A DNA stretch of 64,000 nt. Origin: Cycas panzhihuaensis (taxonomy: Eukaryota; Cycadophyta). Numbering within the stretch: position 1 is the stretch's first letter; the number at the start of each line of letters is the position of its first letter. Position numbers and translations under genes: made by a program. Location of the stretch: NCBI GenBank assembly GCA_023213395.1, contig CM041465.1:806001-870000 (forward strand), written 5' to 3'. The notes below the pieces were generated by a model, which was not told the origin of the DNA, ran no database searches, and worked only from the letters and a program-made list of their open reading frames with translations. Below are positions 23,034-35,200 of the stretch, in pieces.

Positions 23034-24567
23034 CACAGATTACCAAGACCTCTTAGCCAAGGTTATAGACTTGTTGAATACATCAGTATAGCATGTGTGT
23101 CACCTAGAACATCTAAGGGCATCATAGACCTGTTATTGGCTCAAACTTCCATGGCTTAAATGGCCATAGTCCCTCTAAGAAGCTGGCCACAAAGGAAACC
23201 CTCTGCGTAGCTAGTTAGTAGGCTAAGGTCTCATTCGTTAACGGAATTAACCAAACAAATCCCTCCACCAACTAAGAATGGCCATGCACCACCACCCATA
23301 GAATCAAGAAAGAGCTCTCAATTTGTCAATCCTTACTATGTCTGGACTTGGTAAGTTTCCCTGTGTTGAGTCAAATTAAGCCACAGGCTCCACTCCTGGT
23401 GGTGCCCTTCTGTTAATTCTTTTAAGTTTCAGCCTTGTGACCATACTCCCCCCAGAACCCTAAAACTTTGATTTCTCATAAGGTGACGGCGAAGTCCTTA
23501 GAGCAACATCCACTGATCCCTAGTCAGCATCGTTTATGGTTGAGACTAGGACAGTATTTGATCGTCTTTGAGCCTCTAACTTTCATTCTTGATTAATGAA
23601 AACATCCTTAGCAAATGCTTTCGCAGTGGTTTGTCTTTCATAAATCTAAGAATTTCACCTCTGACAATGAAATATGAATGCCCCTCGATCGTCCTTTATT
23701 AATCATTACTCTGGTCCTGAGGGCCAACATAATAGGACCAGAATCCTATCGTGTTATTCCATGCTAATGTATTTAGAGCATAGGCTTGCCTTGAGCACTC
23801 TAATTTTTTCAAAGTAATAATGCCAGAGCTGTAACCCAAGCAACTAAGTCTAGGAACGTGTCGCCGGAAAAAAGGATGAGACGATCGATGCACACCGAAA
23901 GGCAAATCGGTCAGGCCGTGCCAAGATCCAACTACAAGCTTTTTAATTGCAACAACTTAAATATACACTATGGGAGATGGAATTACCACAGTTGTTGGCA
24001 CTAGACTTGCCCTCTAATGGATCCTCGTTAAGGGATTTAAATTGTACTCATTCTAATTACCAGACTCGATGAGCCCAGTATTGTTATTTATTATCACCCT
24101 ATTATCCATGTCAAGATTGGGTAATTTGCGGTCTTGCTACCTTCCTTGGATGTGGTAGTCGTTTCTTAGGCTCCCTCTTGAATCGAACCCCACTCTCCAC
24201 CACCTATCACCACCATGGTAGGCCTCTATCCTACCATCAAAAGTTGATAGGGCAGAAATTTGAATAAAGCGTCGACGACACTAGGGCCATGCGATCCGCT
24301 GAGTTATCATGAATCACCGACACACCGCATTTAGAGCCCACATTAGCCTTTTATCTAATAAATGCGTCCCTTCTAAAAGTCAAGATTTGGTACATGTATT
24401 AGCTCTAGAATTACTACGATTATCCGAGTAACACGAATATCATCAAATAAACTATAGTTGATTTAATGAGCCATTCGTAGTTTCACAGTCTGAAATAGTT
24501 CATACTAACATATGCATGGCTTAATCTTTGAGACATGTATATGACTACTGACAGGATCAACCAGGTA
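22753..24567 (-). rRNA. 18S rRNA: 18S rRNA copy 2 (degenerate)
   Basis: Complete small-subunit rRNA gene, 1815 bp, from caatgatcctttcg (3' end) to gacaggatcaaccaggta (5' end, complement of TACCTGGTTGATCCTG). The 3' terminal GTTACGACTTC context is intact. Helix 45, however, has lost CpGs (GAACCTACGAAAGG for GAACCTGCGGAAGG). The interior gives GGTTTCCTTTGTGGCCAGC in rRNA sense, like gymnosperm 18S and unlike the flowering-plant GGTGACCCTCCGCGGCC. It lies between ITS1 and IGS2. Less damaged than copy 1, but with enough conserved-site changes that function is doubtful. Confidence 0.95.
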
Positions 24568-25499
24568 GCACCCATCAATATCAGGCATCTGTTTGAGTGG
24601 CTTATTCAAACGGACAACTGCAAAATAATGATAGCATAAAGGATCAATCTGTGTCAGGCCTCCTCACAATTATCTCACCTAGAACAAGCGATGCACAACA
24701 GCCAAGCGAAACCATATAACCCACCGAAGAGAAAACCCATCTAAAATCTGCCAATGATAAATGCAGAAAAAAAAAATACAAGAAAGAGAACCCACGGGAT
24801 TGCATGCCTCACACCGATGCTAAAAATAAACAGAGCACAGAAAAATAAAAGTGACCAGCAACAGAGAGCCTAAGTAAAGGAAAATGAGACACAAATTGTG
24901 GCAAAGAAATGTGAATAAAACCTGAGGTGTGCTTCTTAAAATGAGTGGGGGTGGTGGAGACTAAATAGCAAATGCAGTTATAGAAATGACCACGGACTGG
25001 ACAAAGAAATGCAAGGGTCAGAGGAACATAGTAAACACCATGAGAGGGGCTCATCTTGGGGTACTCCTCTCACAAGAGACATCATGGGCCACACACCAAC
25101 ATTCGAAATATGATTGGCAAGAAAGCATAATTTGGAGACTGGTCAAGGGGCAAGGGAAGGAATACAAGAACAAAACGGGCTAGCCAAGGGGGCGGGGGGG
25201 GGAGGGGGGCAGCAGGGGGCACGTACAAGTACTTACACTAAAGCCACAACGTCGATCACCATGCCCCTCTCAAAGCGAGGCTCCTGCACAGAAACACCCT
25301 CCATGCTGCACAGATGGGAGGGACCACGAGGGCAAAAACTGAATGCACCACCATCCAAACCGGAGAGATCATCCCTAACAAAATGGGTGTAAAACTAGCA
25401 GTAGAAACGACTAAAGACACACCCACAAGGCCATCGGGGAGGGGACCCACACCTGGGAGACTTCAACCGTGCAATGTAAGATGGATTAGACATGCAAGA
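24568..25499 (-). other. 5' ETS-side spacer, unit 2
   Basis: Colinear with 2354-3235 and 52884-53845. It carries a long G-rich tract at 25188-25219 (ggggcggggggggaggggggcag type), a potential G-quadruplex on the plus strand, which is the template strand for rRNA. No gene is supported. Confidence 0.7.
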
Positions 25500-27960
25500 G
25501 AAGATTGGATCGGTGCAAGACAGATGCCGACTTTCAGTTCATAGACACTAGGTGCCAAGCAACTTGCAAATCTACCAGAGGAACAAGCATATAGATGAGA
25601 GGAAATAATCTCAGTGGAACAAATGCTACTTGAGTGAGCGCCATGAAACACCCTTCAAGACGATCCATGTCCGTGTAATCAACTTGAACAGGCTAGTCTT
25701 GATCACACAGGGGAAAAAATAAACATGTTAGGCACCAAACAACTGGCAAATCTATGAGAAAAGCGAGCATATAGATGAGAGAGGGAAATGATCAGAGTGG
25801 GGCAGACGTCGTCTTTCAGTTCACAAACACCCTGGGAGGAGTATCCTATACGAGGCCCTTTACCCTACACAGCCCGGCGCTGCTCCAACTACGCGATGAA
25901 TATCAAGTCTAGATAGGCACGTCCCGTGCATGTGAGTCCTCTATTAAACGATGCTTGGATGAGCACTTTTCAAAACACCCTTCACACGTATCCGTGTCTA
26001 TGCCATCTACCCAGACCAACCAGTCTCGATCACATAGCAAAAATAAGTGTTAGGGTCTGCACCACTAGAAAATCCATGATGAGAAAGCATATATAGACGA
26101 GGAAGGAAATGATCAGAGTGGGGCAGATGCCATCTTTCAGTTCATGGACACCCTGGGAGGAGTATCCCATACGAGGCCCTTTACCCTACATAGCCTAGTG
26201 CTGCTCCAACTATGCGACCAACATCAAGTCTGAACGGGCACATCCCGTGCACACGAGTCCTCTATTAAATGATGCTTGGGTGAGTGCTTTGTGAAACACC
26301 CTTCACACGTATCTATATCTGTGCCATTCAGCCAGATCGACCAGTCTCGATCGCATAGCAAAAATAAGTGTTAGGGTCTACACCACTAGGAAATCCACGA
26401 TGAGCAAGCATACATATAGATGAGGGAGGAAACGATCTGAGTGGGGCAGATGTCATATTTCAGTTCACGGACACCCTTAGAGGAGTATCCCATATGAGGC
26501 CCTTTACCCTACACAGCCCGGTGCTACTCCAACTACGTGACCACCATCAAGTCCAGATGGGCACGTCCCATGCACACGAGTCCTCTATTAAACGATGCTT
26601 GGGTGAGCACTTTGTGAAACACCTTTCACACGTATCTGTGTCCATGCCATCTACCCAGACCGGAGGGTCTCGATCGCATAGTAAAAATAAGCGTTAGGGT
26701 CCGCACCACTTGGAAATCCATGATGAGCAAGCATGCATAGATGAGGGAGGAAATTATCGAAGCGGGGCAGACGTCATCTTTCGCCAATGTAGACACCCCG
26801 AGGAGTATCCCAGACGAGGCCCTTTACCTTACATGTACCAACACTACTCCAATGCAGGTGACCAACATCAAGTCTCGATGGGCACGCCCCATGTATGCAA
26901 ATCCTCTATTAAACGATGTTCGGTGAGCGCTATAAACACCCTTTGCACATATCCATGTCTGTGCCATCCGCCTAGACTGGCCGGTCTCGATCACATATCA
27001 AAAATAAGCATTAGGGTTTGCACCATTGGTAAATCCATGATGAGCAAGCATACATATATACGAGGGAGGAAGTGATCGGAGTGGGGTAGATGCCCTCTTT
27101 CAGTTCATGGACACCCTGGGAGGAGTATCCCATACGAGGCCCTTTACCCTACACAGCCCGACGCTGCTCTAACTATGTGACCAACATCAAGTCCAGATGG
27201 GCATGTCCCGTGCATGTGAGTCGTCTATTAAACGACGCTTGGGTGAGTGCTTTGCAAAACACCCTTCACACGTATCCATGTCTATGCTATCCGCCCAGAC
27301 CGGCCGGTCTCGATCGCATAGCAAAAATAAGTATTAGAGTCCGCACCACTTAGAAATCCACGATGAGTAAGCATACATATAGACGAGGGAGGAAATGATT
27401 GGAGCAGGGCAGATGCCATCTTTCAGTTCACGAACACCCTGGGAAGAGTATCCTGTACGAGGCCCTTTACCCTACATAGCCCTACCGCTCCAATCAAGTG
27501 ACCAACATCAAGTTCAGATGCATGTCCCATGCACACGAGTCCTCTATTAAACGATGCTTGGGTGAGCACTTTACGAAACACCCTTCGCACATATCTGTAT
27601 CCGTGCCATCCACCCAAAATGGCTGGTCTCGATCGCATAGCAAAAATAAGCATTATGGTATGCACCACTGGTAAATCCATGATGACCAAGCATACATAAA
27701 CAAGGGAGGAAATGATCTGAGTGCCGCATAATCGCCTTTCGCTAATCTGACACACCGAGGAGTATCCCATACAACGCCCTTTATCCTACACAAATGGTCG
27801 CTCCAATCAAGGTGACCAACATCAAGTCCAGATGGACACGTCCTATGCATGTGAATCCTCTATTAAACGACACTTGGGTGAGCACTTTGCGAAACACCCT
27901 TCGCACATATTTGTGTTTGTGCCATCCACCTAGACTGGCCGGTCTCGATCACACCACAAA
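25500..27960 (-). repeat. IGS repeat A array (~320 bp period), IGS2
   Basis: Anchors of the gaggagtatcc type occur at about 25834, 26155, 26479, 26809, 27118, 27441 and 27760, so this array has seven full-length copies after a diverged first copy. An intact 14 bp palindrome AGACCGGCCGGTCT is at 27297-27310. The last copy ends in ccacaaaaataaacccgtgatcccact, as in IGS3. Confidence 0.85.
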
Positions 27961-29140
27961 AATAAACCCGTGATCCCACTAAAAAGGCAACAAACCAGTA
28001 ACAATCAAACACCACACTGAGAGACCACAAAGAGAGCAACAAGTGCGGCAGTCCCCATGGCCTTTTGTTTCACTAAAACCACACCCCGTTCACATCCCAG
28101 AAGCAGAATAGTATCACAACAAAGTACTCAAGTTGATTACCAAATTAACAGTAAGGCACCATTTGATGCACTTCTACGTGCAGATAGCCCTCACGCGGCA
28201 TTTCTCCTTAGAATGATTCCATGTCTATTCATAGGTAACCAACCTCCAACTAACACCTAAATGATGACACTATTAGGCAAGGACATCAAAGTGGGTCTGT
28301 AAGGGAGAGACGACAAACAGAACATTTGATTCACAAGGGGATGATAGACAATGGGGGGCATAAGGGAACATGCATCAACATGCCACTGGGATGGACTCAA
28401 ACAAGGCATACCTACTCAAAACCATTCCATCAGTCGATGACCATGACAAGAAGAGAAATAAGAGAGGCACAACAATTATGACAGGGATGAGATTGACTCT
28501 GTAATAACCGTGACCGTGAGCAAGTGAATGTGGAAAAGAGGATACACAGAAGGGAATCAATCCGGGACTTCAGCGAAATCAAAAGATGATGATCATATAT
28601 TGAGAAAGGTCACAAAGACTTCTACAAAACACAAAAGGGTCGTGACAAAAGATGCTACAGAAAATCCAATATACTATCATCCTTAAGGGACTTTTAGACA
28701 AAACTGAGGTGAAAAGGGAAGCAAACAAAGTACTCGAAACAAATAAAGAGAGCATCGAGAGCTTGAGGAGGTAGAACAACTACAGAAAGAGAGAACCCAT
28801 TCGACCAACATTTACACAAAAATTACTTTATAGTCTAGCCTCAAGCACCTGCAAAAAAATCCCCAAGTGGAGTAAACTGCAACTACCGCCTACAAAGTGT
28901 AGATGACAAGATACATTTGTGGGTCAACCTACCCATTCTCTAAATTTGAGATGACCTCCCGATCGCTGCTCGTAATAAACCAGGCTCGCAACTCGAGGGA
29001 CATGCTTCGCTGCATTCAATACTCTGAGTATATTGACAGAACCATGCATTCAAACACAGATCTAAGCAATCGAGACATTGGTAAGACTTGCAACAGAACA
29101 AAGGGAAGCATACGCTGCCCACCAATTTACTCAACTGCAA
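27961..29140. other. Low-copy spacer block present in IGS2 and IGS3 only
   Basis: About 1.2 kb of non-repetitive sequence, colinear with 55951-57150 and absent from IGS1. It starts with agaccacaaagagagc and ends before the first B repeat (gcccaacgcacctcatgc). It is AT-richer than the arrays. Short open frames occur but are not kept in both copies. Being unique and placed between arrays, it is a reasonable place to look for the gene promoter, but I see no Pol I consensus. Confidence 0.65.
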
Positions 29141-31925
29141 TGCCCAACGCACCTCATGCACTACGGCATAGACCAAAAATGCACAACACATCGACCAACC
29201 TAATAGAAGCCCGAGGCCAATGCTCAGAAGGACCCGACATGAAGCACAAAGGAACGGCCATGTTTCGTGCATAATTGAACTAGAGGAATCACAGAATAAG
29301 GGTCTGCTCGCCGCGGTGGTCGACGCTCCCACTGCTAGCCAATTGTCAAGTCATTGCATGCCATGAATCAGGTTAATAATAATACAGGATGTGTCTTTTG
29401 GTCGAAGGTGCCACCTCATGTGCTTCAGCATGGACCGAAAGAAAATGTACAACACGTTGATAGACCTAACAAAGGCCCAAGGCCAATGCTCAGAGGGAAC
29501 CGACATGAAATACAAAGGAATGACTATGTTTCGCATGTAATTGAGCTAGAGGACTTATAGAATAAAGGTCCGTCCACTGAGTAGGGCCTACGGTTCCCCC
29601 TGCCAGCACAAAGAAAATTCACCACCTGCCACAAGCTGTTTTGCTCATAACTGGGCCAGAGCACTTCATGGAAAGGGTTTGCTTGCCATCCCAAGGCCAA
29701 TGCTCAGAAGGATCTAACATGAAGAACAAAGAAATGGCCACGTTTTGCACATTATTGAACTAAAGGAATCACAAAATAAGGGTCTATCTGCAGTGCAAGA
29801 CCAATGCTCACCCTACCAGCCAATTGATAAATCATCGCCTGTCATGAGTCGTGATAATAAAATACGAGACACATCTCTTGATCAAAGGTGCCACCTCATG
29901 CGCTACAGTATGGACTGAAAACAAAGAACATATCGATCAACCTTACAAAGGCCCAAGGCTAATTACTCAGAGGGACCTGACATGAAGTGCAAAGGAATGG
30001 CCAAGTTTCGCACGTAATTGAGCCAGAGGGCTCACGAAATAAGGGTCCATCCATCGAGCGGGGCTTACGGTTCCCCCTGCCAGCACAAGGAAAAATCACC
30101 GCCTACCAGGAGCCATTTCACGCATAATTGGGCCAGAGGACTTCACAGAAAGGGTCTGCCTGCCGTCCCCAGGCCAATGCTCAGAAGGGCCTGACATGAA
30201 GCACAAATGAACAGCCACGTTTCGCGTGTTATTGAACCAAATGAATCACGAAATAAGGGTCTGTCTGCCATGCAGGGCCAACACTCACCCTACCGGCCAA
30301 TTATAAATCGCCACCTGCCATGAGTTAAGTCAATAATACAGGACGCGTCTTTCCATCGAAGGTGCCAACCTCATGCGCTACAGCATGGACCAAAAATACC
30401 CAACACGTCAACTGACCTAACAAAGGCCCAAGGCCAATGCTCAGAGGGACCCGACATGAAGTGTAAAGGAATGGCCATGTTTCATACATAATTGAGCCAG
30501 AGGACTCATGGAATAAGGGTCCGTCCACCAAGTGAATCCTACGGTTCCCCCTACCAGCACAAGGAAAAATCACTACCTACTAGGAGTCGTTTCACACATA
30601 ATTGGGCCAGAGGATTTCATAGAAAGGGTCTGCCTGCCATCCCCAGGCCAATGCTCAGAAGGACCCAACATGAAGCACAAAGGAACGGCCACGTTTCATG
30701 CGTTATTGAACCAAAGGAATCACGGAATAAGGGTCTATCTGCATTGAGGGCCAACGCTCACCTTGCTGGCCAATTGATAAATCGTCGCCTACCATAACTC
30801 AGGTCAATAATACGGGACGCGTCTTTCCGTCAAAGGTACCAACCTCATGCGCTACAGCATGGACCAAAAACTCCCAACACATTGACCGACCTAACAATCA
30901 CCCAAGGCCAATGCTCAGAGGGACCTGACATGAAGTGTAAAGGAACGACCATGTTTCACACGTAATTTAGCCGTAGGACTCACAGAATAAGGGTCCATCC
31001 ACCGAGTGGGGCCTACGGTTCCCCCTGCTAGCACAAGGAAAAATCACCACCTGCCATGAGTTGGGTCAATAATATGGGACGCATCTTTCCATCGAAGGTG
31101 CCAACCTCATGCGCTATAACATGGACTGAAAATGCCCAACACGTCGAATAACCTAACAAAGGCCCAAGGCTAATGCTCATATGGACCCAACATGAAGTGC
31201 AAAGGAACGGCCATGTTTCGCACGTAATTGAGCCATAGGACTCATGGAATAAGGGTCCATCCAACCGAGTGGGGCCTACGGTTCCCCTTGGCAGCACAAG
31301 GAAAAATCACCGCCTGCCATGAGTCAGGTCAATAATACGAAACGCATCTTTCCATCGAAGGTGCCAACCTCATGTGCTATAGCATGGACCGAAAATGCCC
31401 AACACATTGACCAACCTAACAAAGGCCTAAGGCCAATGCTCAGAGGGACCTGACATGAAGTGCAAAGGAATGGCCATGTTACGTACATAATTGAGCCATA
31501 GGACTCACTAATAAGGGTCCATCCATCGAGTGGCCTACTGCCCTCGCCAAAGACAAGGAAAAATCACTGCTTGCCATGAGTCGGGTCAATAATATGGGAC
31601 GTGTCTTTCCATGGAAGGTGCCAATCTCATTTGCTACAGCATGGATCGAAAACACCCAACACGTCGACTGACCTAACAAAGGCCCAAGGCCAATGCTCAG
31701 AGGGACCCGACATGAAGCGCAAAGGAATGGCCATGTTTCGTACGTAATTGAGCCATAGGACTCACGGAATAAGGGTCCATCCACCGAGGGGGGCCTACGA
31801 TTCCCCCTGCTAGCACAAGGAAAAATCACTGCCTGCCAGGCGCTGTTTCACGCATAATTGAGCCAGAGGACTCACAGAAAAGGGTTTGCCTGCCATGTAG
31901 GACCGATGGTGCCCCCTGCTCCTCT
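29141..31925 (-). repeat. IGS repeat B array, IGS2
   Basis: The same family as 5421-7130 but larger (about 2.8 kb). It has alternating ~260 bp copies and longer composites containing agccatttcacgcataattggg. The core caataatacgggacgcgtctttcc-type sequence recurs at about 30330, 30810, 31070, 31330 and 31590. Confidence 0.85.
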
Positions 31926-32233
31926 CAAAAGGAAATATCACCACCTGCCACGAGCTGAAGCTTTCCCCACTAGAGAGAAGTGAGCCATCCAATGCTCGAG
32001 AAAATCTGCCCACGAAGAAAGGGAGGCCGCCACACCCCTAACCGAGAGAATGAAGAGAGACAACCAAAACATCAAAAGGGGAGAAGTTGGGGATAAAATT
32101 CACAATGTTGTCAACAAAAATGACTTAAGAATTTAGAGACAGAGTATACAGAAGGGAACACATGAAGCTGCATGCCGAACAAACCAAAAACTAAGGGGAG
32201 GCCACAGCTAATTCACTGCCAAAAAAAGAATTC
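31926..32233 (-). other. Link between B and C arrays, IGS2
   Basis: Counterpart of 7131-7437, nearly colinear, ending at the first gaatcaccacc anchor. No gene is seen. Confidence 0.6.
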
Positions 32234-35200
32234 GAATCACCACCTTGCAAAAGCTGACTACAGTTAAGGTAAATAAGGGTCTCGAACAATAATTCGAGAA
32301 AAAGTAAGCGAGATCCCAACAAACACCAAACGAAAGCAATCAGATGCTGAAATATAGGAGATCGATTAGCAACAATGGAAAAGAGAGTGGGCTGCCACAA
32401 TAAGAGGGGAAACACATGAGACAAGGTGTGAAGACGAAAAAGAAGATTGGGACTTCCATTGAAAAGGGGGGAGTGGGGGACAACACAAACCATTATGGGG
32501 GAGAAAAACATCCCAAATATGTTATGCAGGTGAAAGAGCACTGCAACAACCTAGGTTGAGAGGGTGAATGATACGAGATATGTCTTTAGATTGGAGGTGG
32601 TAAACGGCCCATCCTATACCCACTTAAGAAAAGGGGAATGCTAATAAAGCATCTCCCCCCACAAGAGGGACATGACCAGCTCACGCCCCATTGAAAGGGA
32701 GGCCGCAACATAACCCCAACTGAAAGAACGAGAACAGACAATCAAAATATCAAAGAGGAGAATTGTCCATCAATAATAAAAAAGACCGACAACTAAAACA
32801 AGAGGGAAACACATGAGAGGGAGTCAAACATGGAAGGGGTGGAAATGAACAACAAAATTGGGACAACGATAGAAAAGGGTGTGAGGGAACAAGGTAAACA
32901 AGCATCGGGGAGAAAAACATCCTAGATATGTGTCGAGGGTGAAAGAGCACCATGACAACATGGGTTGAGAGGGTGAGTGATACGGGACGTGTCTTTGGGT
33001 CAGAGGTGGTAAATGGCCCATCCCATGCCCACTTAGGAAAAGCAAAATGCTAACAAAGCATCTCACCCACCCTGAAGAGGGACATAACCATCTCACGCCA
33101 GTCCGAAAGGAAGCTGCCACACACCCCCAACTGAAAGAAGAAAAACAAAGGGACTATCAAAACATTAAAAGGGAGAATTCACCAATAGCAATAGAAGAAA
33201 TTGACAACCCAAACAAGAGGGAAATGCATGAGGGATAGACAAACATACAAGCGGGTGAAGACGAATAAGATGATTGGGACTTCCACAGAAAAGGGTGGGA
33301 GAGAAGAGAAGACAAATGGGCATTAGGGAGAAAAGCAAGCATCTGATTTGAATCACCACCTTGTAAAAGCTGACTGTGGCCTAGGGTAAACAAGGGTATC
33401 GAACAACAATTCGGGAAAAAGCAAGCAAGATCCCAACAAACACCAAACGAAAGTGATCAGAGGCTGAAACATAGGAGATCGATCGATAATAATGGAAAAG
33501 AGAGCGGGCCACCACAACAAGAGGGGAAACGCATGAGATAGGTTATGAAGACAAAAAAAGAAGATTGGGACTTCCATCGAAAAGGGGGGAGGGGGACAAC
33601 ACAAACCGGCATGGGGGAGAAAAACATCCCAAATATGTTATGCAGGTGAAAGAGCACTGCAACAACTAGGGTTGAGAGGGTGAATGATACAGGATGTGTC
33701 TTTAGACTGGAGGTGGTAAACGGCCCATCCCATGCCCACTTAAGAAAAAGGGAAAGCTAACAAAGCATCTCCACCCCCCCAGGAGGGACACGGCTAGCTC
33801 ACGCCCCATTGAAAGGGAGGCTGTAACACAACCCCAACCAAAAGGAGGAGAACAAACAATCGAAACATCAAAGGGGAGAATTATCTGGCAACAATAAAAA
33901 AGACCGATAGTCAAAACAAGAGGGAAACGCATGAGAAGGAGACAAACATGGAAGGGGTGAAAATAAACAATAAGATTGGGACATCAATTGAAAAGGGTGT
34001 GAGGGAATAAGACAAACGAGCATCGGGGAGAAAAGCGTCCCAGATATATGCCGAGGGTGAAAGAGCACCGTGACAATATGGGTTGAGAGGGTGAATGATA
34101 CGAGACGTGTCTTTGGGTCAGAGGTGGTAAACGGCCCATCCTATGCCCACTTAGGAAAAGCAAAATGCTAACAAAGGATCTCCCCCACCCCCAAGAGGGA
34201 CACGACCATCTCATGCCCATCCGAAAGGAAGGCCGACACACACCCCCAACCAAAAGAAGAAAAACAAAGGGACCATCGAAACATCGAAGGGGATAATTCA
34301 CCAATAGAAACAGAAGAAATTGACTACCCAAACAAGAGGGAAATGCATGAGGGATAGACAAACATGCAAGTAGGTGAAGACGAACAAGACAATTATGACT
34401 TCCGTCGAAAAGGGTGGGAGTGAAGAAGATAAATAGGCATCGGGGAGAAAAATGAGCATCTGATTTGAATCACCACCTTGTAAAAGCTGATTACGGCCAG
34501 GGATAAACAAGGGTATCAAACAATAATTTGGGAAAAAGTGAGCGAGATCCCAACAAACACCAAACGAAAGCGATTAGAGGCTAAAACATAGGAGATCGAT
34601 CGACAACAATGGAAAAGAGAGTGGGCCACCACAATAAGAAAGGAAATGCATGAGAAGGGGTGTGAAGATGAAAAAGAAGATAGGGACTTCCATCGAAAAG
34701 GGGGGAGAGGGGGGAACAATACAAACCAGCATGGGGGAGAAAAACATCCCAAATATGTTCTGTGGGTGAAGGAGCACTGCAACAACCTGGGTTGAGAGGG
34801 TGAATGATACGAGACGTGTCTTTAGATCGGAGGTGGTAAACAGCCCGTCCCATTCCCACTTAAGAAAGGGGAATGCTAACAAATCATCTCCCCCCCTAGG
34901 AAGGACACGACTAGCTCATGCCCCACCAAAAGGGAGGCTGCAACACAACCCTAACCAAAAGAAGGAGAACAGACAATCGAAACATCAAAGAGGAGAATTA
35001 TCTAGCAACAATCAAAAGGTCCGACAGTCGAAACAAGAGCGAAATGTATGAGAGGGAGACAAACATAGAAGGGGTGAAAATGAACAACAAGATTGGGACG
35101 TCGATCGAAAAGGGTGTGAGGGAACAAGACAAATAAGCATCGAGGAGAAAAGTGTCCCAGATATATGCCGAGGGTGAAAGAGCACTGTGACAACATGGGT

